A DNA stretch of 64,000 nucleotides from Deltaproteobacteria bacterium (GTDB lineage Bacteria; Desulfobacterota; Desulfobacteria; Desulfobacterales; Desulfosarcinaceae). The stretch spans positions 1 through 64,000 of the forward strand of contig JAKALP010000003.1 of assembly GCA_021824175.1 (NCBI GenBank), read 5' to 3'. The notes beneath the pieces are model-generated. The model ran no database searches and was not told the DNA's origin. It worked only from the letters and a program-made list of their open reading frames with translations. This document shows positions 36,043-44,690 of the stretch, piece by piece; position 1 is the stretch's first letter; each line of letters opens with the position of its first letter. A program made the translations under genes and the position numbers.

Positions 36043-38115
36043 ATGATTTCCGTCGTTTACACGCTCAATCTCCTTTTACTGCTCTCCTGCTGGCTCGATC
36101 AACGCTCCCCCAAACCTGATCAGCGCGTGGCGCTAGTTCTTTTGCGCATCATCCTTTTTATACCATTGCTGGCCTTGGTCGCCGGGTTGGGCCATTTCTC
36201 CACTGATAATGACTGGATTCCAACGCTTTTCTTATCGGAGAACACCCTTTCCCTGTTCATGTTGTTGTTGGCTTTTCGATTGCAGCTCATCTTCACTCCG
36301 GATACGGCATTGGCCCAGCCGGGACGCTGGGGGATTCGAATCTTAGCCGCCTTGGTGATGGCCACGGGCCTGCGCTGGTGGTGGCAAACGCCGGTGTTTG
36401 AGAAAAACGCGGGCATGTTGGCCATCCCCCATTACGGCCAGCTTTACTTTTCGGCACTGTTCACCCTCCTGGCAGTCTTGACTTTGGCCTGGCGCCTGGA
36501 GACTTTCTGGCGGATGCTTTCCAGCCGCGATCGCCGCCAATACGCCTATTTGGTACTTGGCTTTTTCTTGGTGATCGGCTCTCTGGTCTGGACCGCCTCC
36601 TATCGCTTGACCTACTTGCGTCTGAGCAGTGAACATCTATTTCTTCTGGCTTTACTTCTGATCACGGCTTGGCTCTTGATCCTTTACGCCGTGACGCGCC
36701 ATCGCCTGCTCAACCGCAGAATCTTCATCTCCCGCAAGGTGGTCTATTCGGCGCTGGTGCCGACTGTGTTTGCGTTTTATCTGATCGCCTTGGGTTTGAC
36801 TTCCCTGCTGATCCGCACACTGGGATGGACCCTGCCCTTTGTACTGCAATGGCTGCTCATCATCCTGGGGCTAATGGCGATCATCGTGATCGGGCTTTTC
36901 CAAAAAGTGCGCGGCAAAATCAAATACTTCATCAGCACTCACTTTTATCTCAACAAATATGAATACCGCGATGAGTGGCTGGCATTCTCTAAACTGCTTC
37001 AAGGCGCGGTGTCCGAGAAAATGGTAGTCGAAGCATTGGAGCAAATTCTGTTGGAGAGCCTCTACACCCATACCATTCGCATCTGGCTGGGAGATCGGGA
37101 ACATGGTTTTTATCTTTTTGGCCCGGAAAAGAGTCCAAGCGGCCAAATGGATCGAGACATTCCAGCGGACGACCCATTGATTCACTACTTGGCGAAGAAT
37201 CCTTGCTTGTATGTGGAGGTCCCCAATGAAGCACCGGCCACCCAAACGCTTGTGGCGCAGAAGAAAAGTTTTTTCAAAATCCACGGGATTGTGTTGATGA
37301 CCGCTCTCATTACCAGCGACCAATATTTGGGTATCATCGGTTTGGGACCCGAGTACACCGGCGGCCACTACGGTCATGATGACTTTGACCTGCTGGCGGC
37401 CCTGGGCTCCCAGGCCGCCTCGGCCCTGTTGGCCGCGCGCAACGCCGAAACGCTGGCCCATCTCCGGGAGAAATCCGCCTGGCAAACCCTGTCCGCCTTT
37501 GTCATGCACGACATCAAGAATGCCGCCACCATGCTGGGGTTGGTACAGCAAAACGCGCCGCGCCACATCCATGACCCAGAGTTTCAGCAGGACATGCTGG
37601 CCTCCATTGATGATGCCCTGAAACGAATGAACAAGGTCCAGGCACGGTTGAAGACCCTCAGAGGTGAAATTACCCCGGTGTTGGAACTTGTGGCGCTGAG
37701 CCGCTTCTTAGAGGATTGCCGGAACCGCTTCTCGAAGAAAATTCCCGGACTGGTTCTAAATGTAACCTGCCCCAGCTTCCTCCAACTTCAGACTGACCGT
37801 GAATTCCTTTATCAGATTATGGAGAACCTCCTGCTCAACACCTGGGAGGCTGGTGGAGCGGGCCATGCAACCCTCATGGTGGAAGCAGCGTCCGAATCCC
37901 AGATCCGCCTTGACTTGGCAGACAGCGGTCCAGGCATCGCCCCAGAGATGCTGCCCGATCGTCTTTTTGAACCCTTCGCTACTTCAAAGCCCAAGGGGAG
38001 CGGCATCGGCTTGTGGCAGGTCAAGATGCTGGTAGAGATCCTTGGGGGGTCAATCTGTGCCCGCAACAGACCCGAGGGGGGAGCTTGCTTCTCCATCACG
38101 CTTCCTTTTTCATAG
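36043..38115 (+). CDS. prsK: PEP-CTERM system histidine kinase PrsK
   Basis: I take the ATG at 36043 as start, because it opens directly into the first membrane helix (ISVVYTLNLLLLLSCW); a TTG at 36019 is possible and neither has a strong ribosome site. The 690-residue protein has about eight membrane helices (residues 1-290), a GAF-like domain (about 310-470) and a kinase core whose H box is FVMHDIKNAATMLGLVQQN with His489, a form typical of PrsK. The HATPase G boxes (DSGPGIAPEML, GSGIGLWQVKML) are intact. PrsK pairs with the sigma-54 activator PrsR, encoded at 39211-40578 on the other strand, and the pair controls PEP-CTERM/exosortase genes. A PEP-CTERM protein gene lies between them. The exosortase is not in this window. 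Confidence 0.88.
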   Translation: MISVVYTLNLLLLLSCWLDQRSPKPDQRVALVLLRIILFIPLLALVAGLGHFSTDNDWIPTLFLSENTLSLFMLLLAFRLQLIFTPDTALAQPGRWGIRILAALVMATGLRWWWQTPVFEKNAGMLAIPHYGQLYFSALFTLLAVLTLAWRLETFWRMLSSRDRRQYAYLVLGFFLVIGSLVWTASYRLTYLRLSSEHLFLLALLLITAWLLILYAVTRHRLLNRRIFISRKVVYSALVPTVFAFYLIALGLTSLLIRTLGWTLPFVLQWLLIILGLMAIIVIGLFQKVRGKIKYFISTHFYLNKYEYRDEWLAFSKLLQGAVSEKMVVEALEQILLESLYTHTIRIWLGDREHGFYLFGPEKSPSGQMDRDIPADDPLIHYLAKNPCLYVEVPNEAPATQTLVAQKKSFFKIHGIVLMTALITSDQYLGIIGLGPEYTGGHYGHDDFDLLAALGSQAASALLAARNAETLAHLREKSAWQTLSAFVMHDIKNAATMLGLVQQNAPRHIHDPEFQQDMLASIDDALKRMNKVQARLKTLRGEITPVLELVALSRFLEDCRNRFSKKIPGLVLNVTCPSFLQLQTDREFLYQIMENLLLNTWEAGGAGHATLMVEAASESQIRLDLADSGPGIAPEMLPDRLFEPFATSKPKGSGIGLWQVKMLVEILGGSICARNRPEGGACFSITLPFS

Positions 38116-38477
38116 AATGAGGGGCAATATCTCCGACAGCTCAGCCTGGCTTTGATCGCATGCCATCGGCGGGCTTGCCGGTGGTTGGCCCTAAAGGCGG
38201 ATGAGGTCTGTCTCCATAGGCTCTATCGTGTAAAAAGTCATCTGCCATCGAAGGTTTCCCGCCCAACTGTAAATTCTATCGACAGCCGAACGGGTTGCAT
38301 TGCCCCAGGGGCGATTCCGCGCCTGTCCGAAAGACACAAATATTATTAAATATCGAAAAGTTGTGATTAAATGGGGCCAGTGAATGGGCCGCAATAAGTG
38401 TCGAAAAAGCTTACAAGAACCCTCGCGGTCCGCCCAAGAATTTAATTTTTATGTTTAAATTCAATAATATAAAATAA
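38116..38477. other. Upstream region of the PEP-CTERM gene, no gene seen
   Basis: The region becomes AT-rich toward 38470 and contains a candidate activator site (38324-38336). A short open frame at 38152-38349 lacks a ribosome site and is rejected. Confidence 0.55.
38324..38336 (+). promoter_or_regulatory. Candidate PrsR upstream activating site
   Basis: TGTCCGAAAGACA is an inverted repeat (TGTC and GACA around a five-base centre) about 140 bases upstream of the sigma-54 promoter, a normal distance for an enhancer-binding protein. A partly similar TGTCGAAAAAGCTTACA occurs from 38399. Assignment to PrsR is inferred from context. Confidence 0.35.
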
Positions 38478-38493
38478 TGGCACTCAATTTGCT
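38478..38493 (+). promoter_or_regulatory. Sigma-54 promoter of the PEP-CTERM gene
   Basis: TGGCACTCAATTTGCT matches the -24/-12 consensus (TGGCAC, five bases, TTGCT) with the invariant GG and GC ten bases apart. It lies 57 bases before the ATG at 38550. PrsR, encoded next door, is a sigma-54 activator. Confidence 0.85.
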
Positions 38494-38549
38494 CTGACAT
38501 CGTTGCCAGATGAAGTGAGGTTTAACTCTAATACCGACAGTGAGCAAAT

Positions 38550-39119
38550 ATGAAAAAACTTTTAATTCTTTTGATTAGCGTATGGATCGTTTTAGGAATA
38601 GCCGGAGCGGCCATGGCAGTTCCGACCACCTGGACCGATATTAAAGACTTTAACCCTGACATATTGATCACCGCGAACCAGCCTTTCAGCTACACACACG
38701 ACATCACTGATGGGCCCAATGGCTTTAATGGTGTCCTTATGGGCAACGGCGGCGATGATGTTATTTACAGCTATTCTCTATCGGTGGCACTGCATGATGA
38801 CGGCGGCCTTTATGATGGCGCTGAAATCGCTTTCATCGATCAACCCGGCTTGCTGGGTGACAGCGTGGTCTGGAATTTCAACTACGTGAATACTTACGGT
38901 TGGTCGCTGGCCGGTTTGGTTCAGTTGAATCTGACCGGCACTTTGAAGGTTACGGTAAGCTCCTGGTACGGCGACTTCTTCCTGGATTCCTCGACCTTAA
39001 TTGCCAAGGGCGACAATGGCGTGAGCACGGCACCGGTTCCCGAACCAGCCACCATGCTGCTGCTGGGCGCCGGTCTGCTGAGCATCGCAGGCTTTAGCCG
39101 CAAACGGTTCCGAAAATAA
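38550..39119 (+). CDS. PEP-CTERM sorting-domain protein
   Basis: The 189-residue protein has a Sec signal (residues 1-23, cleaved near AMA-VP), a beta-rich body rich in Asp, Gly and Tyr without recognised enzyme motif, and a C-terminal sorting signal at residues 163-189: the VPEP motif, a hydrophobic helix (TMLLLGAGLLSIAGF) and a basic tail (SRKRFRK). Exosortase would cleave and transfer it to the cell surface or into extracellular polymer. Expression is predicted to depend on sigma-54 (promoter 38478-38493) and PrsR. A strong terminator follows at 39170-39212. The only PEP-CTERM protein in the window, it sits between prsK and prsR, so it may be a main output of that pair. Confidence 0.92.
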   Translation: MKKLLILLISVWIVLGIAGAAMAVPTTWTDIKDFNPDILITANQPFSYTHDITDGPNGFNGVLMGNGGDDVIYSYSLSVALHDDGGLYDGAEIAFIDQPGLLGDSVVWNFNYVNTYGWSLAGLVQLNLTGTLKVTVSSWYGDFFLDSSTLIAKGDNGVSTAPVPEPATMLLLGAGLLSIAGFSRKRFRK

Positions 39120-39169
39120 GGATAATCTGATCCTGATTTAACCCCCCAGACGAACCGAATTTATATATC

Positions 39170-39212
39170 ACACAAACCCCCGGGATCGACGATCCTGGGG
39201 GTTTGTGTTTTT
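39170..39212. terminator. Bidirectional intrinsic terminator between the PEP-CTERM gene and prsR
   Basis: ACACAAACCCCC (39170-39181) pairs with GGGGGTTTGTGT (39197-39208); inner GGATC/GATCC extends the stem, and TTTTTA follows on the plus strand. The prsR stop codon overlaps its right end. Confidence 0.88.
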
Positions 39213-40578
39213 AGATTTTGATCTCATGTTTTTTCAGAAGATCATGCAGGGTCGGCCGGCTGATCTCCAGTAGTTTGGCCGCCTGGCTGATGTTGTTGTT
39301 GGCGAGCCACAGCGCTTGCTGGATGCAGTGCCGCTCGGCCCGATCGCGGGCCTGTTGAAGGGTCAACAACTTTTCACCGGCTCCTTCGGTTGTGGCTGGG
39401 ACTTCAAAATCCAAATGAAAAGCGGTGATGGTCTGGCCGCCGGCCTGGGAAAGCGCGCGACGGATACGATTTTGAAGTTCACGCACATTGCCGGGCCAAT
39501 GATAAGCGGATAGCGCGGCCACGGCGTCGGCTGCAAAACTAGTGCGAGGCAGCCGCAAGGCCTTGGCTTCCTTCTGCAAAAAATGGTTGGCCAGTACCAT
39601 GATATCTTCGGGCCGGTCACGCAGCGGGATGAGTGAGATCGGCACTACATTCAGCCGAAAATAGAGATCTTCCCTGAAGGCGCCGCGCGCCACCGACCGT
39701 TTGAGATCGCTATTCGTGGCTGCCACGATGCGCACGCTCAATATAATGGTTTTATCCCCGCCGACGCGTTCGATGGTGCCTTCCTGCAGGCATCGCAACA
39801 GCTTGACCTGCATGGCCAGTGGCAATTCACCGATTTCGTCCAGAAACACGGTGCCATTATGGGCTTGTTCAAATTTGCCGATCTTGCGAGCCACAGCCCC
39901 CGTAAAAGCCCCTTTCTCGTGACCGAACAGTTCGCTTTCCAACAGATTTTCAGGAATCGCGGCGCAGTTAATGATCACCAGAGGCCCCTTGCTTCGAGGG
40001 CTCAAGGTATGCAGGGCGTGGGCTACCATCTCCTTGCCGGTGCCCGATTCGCCGGTGATCAGGGCTGGAAAATCATAAGCGCTCACTTTGCGGATGGTGG
40101 CAAACAGGGTGCGCATGGCCTCGGACACGCCAATCATACCACACAGTGAGGTGCTCTGGTCAGCTTGTTCCTTGAGTTGGCGATTGGCGGTCTCAAGGGC
40201 CTGGATGCGAAAGGTGCGTCTTAAAACGATTTGGAGCACCTCTATATCAATGGGCTTAGTGCAGAAATCAACGGCCGAGCGAGCAATGGCCTGCATGGCC
40301 ACATCGGTCTCGGTGTTGCCGGTGATCACGATGACCTTGGTGTGGGGGGCCAGATTGGGCATCTCCTCCAGCAGCTTGAGGCCTTCCTGGGGAGTGTCCG
40401 GCACCGGCGGCAGACCCAGATCCAGGGTTGCCACCGGAAACAGACCGGAAGCCAGGAGCTCTCGCGCCCGCTGGGGGTCTTGGGCGACGGAGATATCAAA
40501 CTCCTTGCCCAGGGACCATTTGAGCTGCTTGGCAACCGAAGGCTCGTCTTCAATGATCAGTAATCGTTCTTGCGTCAT
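39211..40578 (-). CDS. prsR: PEP-CTERM-box response regulator PrsR (sigma-54 activator)
   Basis: I start the gene at the ATG at 40578 (MTQERLLIIEDEPS), where the receiver domain begins; an upstream in-frame start would add 15 residues with no homology. The 455-residue protein has a receiver domain (Asp53 in TLDLGLP, Lys108 in TKP), a sigma-54 AAA+ domain (Walker A GESGTGKE 176-183, sigma-54 contact loop GAFTGA 223-228, Walker B VFLDEIG near 244-250) and a Fis-type helix-turn-helix at the C-terminus (ISQAAKLLEISRPTLHDLLKKH). The architecture and the neighbouring PrsK and PEP-CTERM genes identify it as PrsR. The predicted target promoter, a sigma-54 site at 38478, lies in the same locus. No clear ribosome site precedes the ATG. 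Confidence 0.92.
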   Translation of the reverse strand: MTQERLLIIEDEPSVAKQLKWSLGKEFDISVAQDPQRARELLASGLFPVATLDLGLPPVPDTPQEGLKLLEEMPNLAPHTKVIVITGNTETDVAMQAIARSAVDFCTKPIDIEVLQIVLRRTFRIQALETANRQLKEQADQSTSLCGMIGVSEAMRTLFATIRKVSAYDFPALITGESGTGKEMVAHALHTLSPRSKGPLVIINCAAIPENLLESELFGHEKGAFTGAVARKIGKFEQAHNGTVFLDEIGELPLAMQVKLLRCLQEGTIERVGGDKTIILSVRIVAATNSDLKRSVARGAFREDLYFRLNVVPISLIPLRDRPEDIMVLANHFLQKEAKALRLPRTSFAADAVAALSAYHWPGNVRELQNRIRRALSQAGGQTITAFHLDFEVPATTEGAGEKLLTLQQARDRAERHCIQQALWLANNNISQAAKLLEISRPTLHDLLKKHEIKI

Positions 40579-40645
40579 AAGGAATAAAAGAATTCTACCC
40601 AGGCAGGACAACAGAGTCAACAAAGCAATCTGGATTAGGAGGGGG

Positions 40646-41287
40646 CTATTGGGCGCCAGTGGCCATTTGTTGATGGATACTCTGGGATCGATTCAGCAGC
40701 TCCTGCTTGAGGGCTCGATTCAGGTGGGGAAAGGTTTCGATGGTCTGATTAAGACTTTGAAGGGAAAGGTTGCACAGAGCCTGGAGCCGCTTGCCGCGTT
40801 CATCAAAGCGGTGGTCTACAATGCGGGCTTTTTGAAGGCAGGTCTGGCTTAAATTATTAATCAGGAGTTGTTTTTCCTCCTGCTCGGCCTGCCAGCCCGA
40901 CGCGCTGATCAAACGGCCGAAATAGATTTTAAGGACTCGGGCCATTTCGGTTTGGGCCTGATTGTCAGCAGTGGCTCTCAATAGAGTGGCGCTGTTCATG
41001 CCGCTGGCCTGGCCGATGCCGAAGAAAACAGGCTCACGATTGTAATAAAAGGCCCCACTATGCGCCGTGGTCCAATCGCTGATGACCGCCTTGGGTGGAA
41101 TGGGGGCAGAGGGTTCAGGACCCGTGACCGGCGAAGGAGTGCTGGGCGCGGTCACTTCTTGCGTGCTGGCGCAGCCCATCAGCAGGCTGAGGAAATAAAC
41201 AGCCCCAATAAGAATCAGATTTTTTTTTGAACATCGACTCAGCATAGGTTCATCGCTTGGCGCATGTGAATGATCATTACAAGCCAT
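40646..41287 (-). CDS. Small lipoprotein, LPP20-like
   Basis: A lipoprotein signal ends in the lipobox LMGC followed by AST. The rest has the pattern FGIGQASGMNSATLLRATADNQAQTEMARVL, which recalls the LPP20 lipoprotein family, followed by a helical region. There are two possible starts: the ATG at 41287 (GGAAGG only three bases ahead, 213 residues) and the ATG at 41245, which opens directly at the signal sequence but has no ribosome site. Downstream of prsR's start by 67 bases and on the same strand, it may lead a transcript into prsR. Function unknown; an outer-membrane location is likely. Confidence 0.75.
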   Translation of the reverse strand: MACNDHSHAPSDEPMLSRCSKKNLILIGAVYFLSLLMGCASTQEVTAPSTPSPVTGPEPSAPIPPKAVISDWTTAHSGAFYYNREPVFFGIGQASGMNSATLLRATADNQAQTEMARVLKIYFGRLISASGWQAEQEEKQLLINNLSQTCLQKARIVDHRFDERGKRLQALCNLSLQSLNQTIETFPHLNRALKQELLNRSQSIHQQMATGAQ

Positions 41288-41326
41288 AGCCCTTCCAATT
41301 CAAGCTCAAACTAACTTTTCTCCAAT

Positions 41327-41358
41327 AAAAAAGGGGTTACAGAATCTTCTGCAACCCC
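41327..41358 (-). terminator. Intrinsic terminator after tRNA-Val
   Basis: On the minus strand GGGGTTGCAGAA pairs with TTCTGTAACCCC (11 of 12 pairs) and is followed by TTTTTT (41327-41332). It begins about ten bases after the tRNA 3' end. Confidence 0.9.
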
Positions 41359-41368
41359 TGGTAAATCC

Positions 41369-41443
41369 TGGTAGGCACGATGAGATTTGAACTCATGACC
41401 CCTACCGTGTCAGGGTAGTGCTCTCCCCCTGAGCTACGTGCCT
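41369..41443 (-). tRNA. tRNA-Val (anticodon GAC)
   Basis: The 75-base gene folds into a full cloverleaf: acceptor AGGCACG with CGTGCCT, anticodon stem CTACC with GGTAG around loop CTGACAC (anticodon GAC, reading GUC/GUU), a T arm with GTTCAAATC, and an encoded CCA end. Its own promoter (41457-41485) and terminator (41327-41358) frame it, so it is a single-gene unit. Confidence 0.97.
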
Positions 41444-41456
41444 GAAAAGTATGGCT

Positions 41457-41485
41457 GTGTTAACATCGGTGCTGGGTGCTGTCAA
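41457..41485 (-). promoter_or_regulatory. Promoter of tRNA-Val
   Basis: On the minus strand a consensus TTGACA (41480-41485), 17-base spacer and TAACAC (41457-41462). The start would lie a few bases ahead of the mature tRNA. The -35 box overlaps the end of the MazG-like gene. Confidence 0.75.
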
Positions 41486-41817
41486 GGGTTAATCAATTTG
41501 GGATTATCCCAGTGCCGCTGGTGATCGCGCTGGGTCTTCTTGGCCAAATTGCGTTCCAGAGCGGTGCTGAGATCGACACCGGTTTGGTTGGCAATGCAGG
41601 TCAGCACGAAGAGCACGTCGGCCAATTCATCGGCCAGATCCTCCTTGGAGCGCGGCGCATTCTTAAAGCTTTGTTCACCGTAAAGCCGCGCCATCAAGCG
41701 GGCCACTTCCCCGACCTCTTCCACCAGAATGGCCAGATTGGTCAATTCGCTGAAATAGCGCACGCCAAATTGCCACACCCAGCGGTCCACCTGCTCTTGA
41801 TACTCTTGGATGGTCAT
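41482..41817 (-). CDS. MazG-like nucleotide pyrophosphohydrolase
   Basis: This 111-residue, all-helical protein has the metal-binding pattern of the MazG/all-alpha NTP pyrophosphatase superfamily: E34xxE37 in EEVGEVAR and E64xxD67 in DELADVLF. Members hydrolyse (d)NTPs to NMPs to remove abnormal nucleotides or lower ppGpp pools. It is a single-domain form, about the size of the YpjD-type enzymes. It follows the membrane-anchored protein at 41825 by seven bases on the same strand, and its stop overlaps the tRNA promoter. Confidence 0.9.
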   Translation of the reverse strand: MTIQEYQEQVDRWVWQFGVRYFSELTNLAILVEEVGEVARLMARLYGEQSFKNAPRSKEDLADELADVLFVLTCIANQTGVDLSTALERNLAKKTQRDHQRHWDNPKLINP

Positions 41818-41824
41818 AAGTTAA

Positions 41825-42316
41825 CTACTGCCCAAGACCAATACCCAATGCTTTTGGGCACACCTTCCAATGGCCGTTTTCTTTGGTTAGATGGAGGGTC
41901 GCATCCACCGGGTATTCCCGGCCCATGCGAAACATTTTGCCGACGACCATAAAAACAGGATTGATGGCCGTGCGCGTGACGCCCTCTACATGAACCGTAG
42001 CCGCGTCCTTTCCATGGTGCTCAGTCTCCAAGTGCATGTGGGTAAACATTTGTCGCAGATTATTGACGCTGAGCCCCCTCTGGGCGGCCTCACCGGTCTT
42101 GCTTTGAAGATAATTCTGCACTGCTTGGACGGGATCACCCTCCTTGGCGCAAAGCCAATTCTGCATGCCGGCATCCAGATAGTAGTAGTCTTTTAGAAAC
42201 TCCCTGGCAACGGAAGCTGGCGTCTGTATGCACTCCAGGGCAACCAGAAGAGGTTGCAACACGATAAAAACAACCAACAAAAGAATAACCGGGACAATGC
42301 GATTGACTTGGCCCAT
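41825..42316 (-). CDS. Membrane-anchored protein of unknown function
   Basis: The 163-residue product begins with a hydrophobic helix (residues 8-27, IVPVILLLVVFIVLQPLL) that acts as a signal anchor. The rest (EFLKDYYYLDAG, VEGVTRTAINPVFMVVGK, YPVDATLHLTKENGHWKVC) looks like a small NTF2/DUF4878-like alpha+beta domain in the periplasm, with cysteines at the ends of the domain. GGAGGT precedes the ATG by seven bases. It forms an operon with the MazG-like gene, which starts seven bases beyond its stop. No function is evident. Confidence 0.78.
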   Translation of the reverse strand: MGQVNRIVPVILLLVVFIVLQPLLVALECIQTPASVAREFLKDYYYLDAGMQNWLCAKEGDPVQAVQNYLQSKTGEAAQRGLSVNNLRQMFTHMHLETEHHGKDAATVHVEGVTRTAINPVFMVVGKMFRMGREYPVDATLHLTKENGHWKVCPKALGIGLGQ

Positions 42317-42611
42317 GGCGGCGACCTCCCATATGAATTTTGTTCTTTTACGGCCGGATCAGGAAATGGAAAATTAATTACCCCCTGGCCGGATCTGGGA
42401 TATATCCAATCGTCTCGATCGTCTGACCTTGAATAGTCGGGCAGTGCTTAACACTTCCCTCTGCTGATGACAAGAATTATGAGAAGGTCTATTCCTTGAC
42501 AAAAACCAGGCAGCTCTTTATGGTAGCCCATTTTGAGGCTATTTAAAAACCACCGCCGCTCTTTGGACGAACCGCGCCAGGATATCACCTTGGCGAGCAA
42601 GTAGATGAAAA
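42317..42611. other. Divergent intergenic region, nothing recognised
   Basis: This separates the minus-strand MazG operon from the plus-strand inositol-phosphate synthase gene. No promoter consensus, repeat or small gene could be supported. Confidence 0.5.
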
Positions 42612-43790
42612 ATGAAAACGCCCAACACAAATTCAGACCCTTCTCTGTTGATACTCGTGGCCGGAATCAAAGGCGCCATCGGCACCACCCTATCATTGGC
42701 GGTGGCCGCGATGCGCAACAGGGATGCCTCCATCCTTAACAGCCTGACCACCGCCGCTAAATTTGCCAATCTGGGAGATCCTTTTCAGGTTCAAATCGCG
42801 GGCTGGGACACTCATGCTGATTCCATCGCCGAAGCCATCCAGCGTCATGGCGTCGTGCCCGAATCTTACTGGTGTCCGCACGCGCCGTTTCTTTCCCATG
42901 TTGAAATCGGCGCGGCACCGCCTGACAACATTTCTTTGGCGGACCAGGTAGAGGTCATCAAGCAAGATATGCGCCTGTACATGGCCCATTACCCGACCGC
43001 CCAGCCGGTTTTGGTCAACCTGCTGCCGGCCGCCTGGGATGTGACTCAGCTGCACCGAATGGAATCGCTGGAAGAGCTGCTGAAAATGAAAACTCCCGGC
43101 ATTCCCGACTTGGCTTATGCCCTGTCCGCCCTTTTGCTGGGAATCCCCATTGTCAACTTCACCCCCAACAGCATTGAATTGCCGCTGATCTGCCATGAAG
43201 CACTTCAACGTGGCGTGCCCCTGGCCGGCCGGGACGGCAAAACAGGCCAAACCTTTTTTAAAGTCGTATTGGCATCGGCTTTTAAATCGCGCGCCCTCTA
43301 CGTGGATGGCTGGTATAGCCTGAACATTTTGGGCAATGCTGACGGCAAAAACCTCATGGACCCGGACCGCGCCTGTGGCAAGCTGCATAACAAGACTTCG
43401 CTGCTCGACGATATTCTCGACTATCGCGTGGGCGAGCATTACGACGAAAGCAGTCATAAGGTGCGCATCGATTACTACCCGCCGCGAGGCGATGCCAAAG
43501 AGGCCTGGGATGTCATTGACTTCAAAGGATTGTTCGGGCTGCCCATGAGCCTGCGCTTGAACTTGCAGGGCCGCGACAGCATTCTGGCCGCGCCCATGGT
43601 GCTGGATCTGGCGCGCTGGGCCGCGGCTTTGAAGAACGCCAACATCAGCGGCCCCATTGCGGACCTGGGATTCTTCTTTAAAAAACCGGTGGGCCCGGAA
43701 CCGCCATTGACATTTCAAGACCAATTGGCGGCGCTGGAGCGGTTGGAGAAACAAATCACCAAGCGCCTGCCGGGCGTTAGCGAAAAATAA
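42612..43790 (+). CDS. myo-Inositol-1-phosphate synthase family protein
   Basis: The 392-residue protein has an N-terminal NAD-binding fold with the motif VAGIKGAIGTTL (residues 16-27) and the family's central region NFTPNSIELP and the GRDGKTGQTFFK loop (about residues 205-218), where the nicotinamide and substrate sit. A later GNADGKNLMD segment also matches inositol-phosphate synthases. These enzymes convert glucose 6-phosphate to inositol 3-phosphate; in bacteria the product serves inositol lipids or solutes, and some relatives have other roles. It is followed by a TIM-barrel isomerase gene after 12 bases, in the same operon. The ATG lacks a strong ribosome site; no alternative in frame is better. 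Confidence 0.88.
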   Translation: MKTPNTNSDPSLLILVAGIKGAIGTTLSLAVAAMRNRDASILNSLTTAAKFANLGDPFQVQIAGWDTHADSIAEAIQRHGVVPESYWCPHAPFLSHVEIGAAPPDNISLADQVEVIKQDMRLYMAHYPTAQPVLVNLLPAAWDVTQLHRMESLEELLKMKTPGIPDLAYALSALLLGIPIVNFTPNSIELPLICHEALQRGVPLAGRDGKTGQTFFKVVLASAFKSRALYVDGWYSLNILGNADGKNLMDPDRACGKLHNKTSLLDDILDYRVGEHYDESSHKVRIDYYPPRGDAKEAWDVIDFKGLFGLPMSLRLNLQGRDSILAAPMVLDLARWAAALKNANISGPIADLGFFFKKPVGPEPPLTFQDQLAALERLEKQITKRLPGVSEK

Positions 43791-43802
43791 AAAGGGAGTA
43801 AA

Positions 43803-44648
43803 ATGATTTTCGGATACAGCACCAATGCCTTTGTCAAGCACTCGTTGCTGGACTCGTTAGACAAGATCGCCGCTCTGGAATTCAAGGGCGTGGAGATCAT
43901 GTGCGACCAGCCCCACCTCTACCCCCCTGAATATGGGCCGGACCGCCTGAGCGAAGTAAAAACGCGGTTGACCGCCAACCGATTGAAACCCACCAACCTC
44001 AACAGTTTTACGCTCTTTGCGGTGGGCGACACCTATCTGCCTTCGTGGATCGAAGAACAACCCGAGCGCCGCCAAATGAGGGTCGATCACACCCTGGCCT
44101 GCCTGGAGATCGCCGCCTTTCTTGGGTGCGCCAACATTTCCGTGCCGCCCGGCGGGCCCCTGCCCAAGGCCATGACCCGCAAGGAAGCCTTAGCGCTGTT
44201 TCACAAAGGCATGGATCAAGTGATCCCCAAGGCCGAAGAACTCAAAGTTCAGCTGCTGATTGAACCCGAACCCTTCCTGCTCATGGAGCGCACCGCCGAA
44301 ATCAAGCCATTCGTGCAGGAAATCCAATGCCAATCCGTGGGCGTCAATTTTGACATCGGCCACTTCTTCTGCGCCGGCGAAGATCCGGCCAAGGCCCTGG
44401 AAGAACTCTTCCCCTGGGTGGGCCACATGCACATCGAAGACATCGCCGCCAACCGCCAGCACAACCACCTCATCGCCGGCCTGGGGGCCATTGATTATCC
44501 TTCGGTCTTTAAGGTCATGAAAGTCCTGGGCTATGATCGCGACATCAGCCTGGAACTCTACCCGTACGTGGATGAACCGGAGCGAGCGGGCAAAGAAAGC
44601 TTGATCCATTTATTGCCCCTGATGCGAGCGGCGGGATTGAAACTATAA
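43803..44648 (+). CDS. Sugar-phosphate isomerase/epimerase (xylose isomerase-like TIM barrel)
   Basis: The 281-residue protein belongs to the AP-endonuclease-2/xylose-isomerase-like TIM-barrel family: GYSTNAFVKHSLLDSL at the start, NLNSFTLF, LLIEPEPF with a metal-binding glutamate, GVNFDIGHFF and VGHMHIEDIAANRQHNHLI carry the expected Glu, Asp and His metal ligands. It starts 12 bases after the inositol-phosphate synthase gene with a GGGAG ribosome site, so both are co-transcribed. By this link it probably acts on an inositol or hexose phosphate derivative. The exact reaction is unknown. Confidence 0.87.
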   Translation: MIFGYSTNAFVKHSLLDSLDKIAALEFKGVEIMCDQPHLYPPEYGPDRLSEVKTRLTANRLKPTNLNSFTLFAVGDTYLPSWIEEQPERRQMRVDHTLACLEIAAFLGCANISVPPGGPLPKAMTRKEALALFHKGMDQVIPKAEELKVQLLIEPEPFLLMERTAEIKPFVQEIQCQSVGVNFDIGHFFCAGEDPAKALEELFPWVGHMHIEDIAANRQHNHLIAGLGAIDYPSVFKVMKVLGYDRDISLELYPYVDEPERAGKESLIHLLPLMRAAGLKL

Positions 44649-44690
44649 TCTTGTTAAAAGTTCAATCCAACTCAATTTGGGAGACATTCA

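Noticed and set aside
42693-43841. 382-codon minus-strand frame opposite the inositol-phosphate synthase
   Set aside because: The plus-strand gene has clear family motifs; the antisense frame has none.
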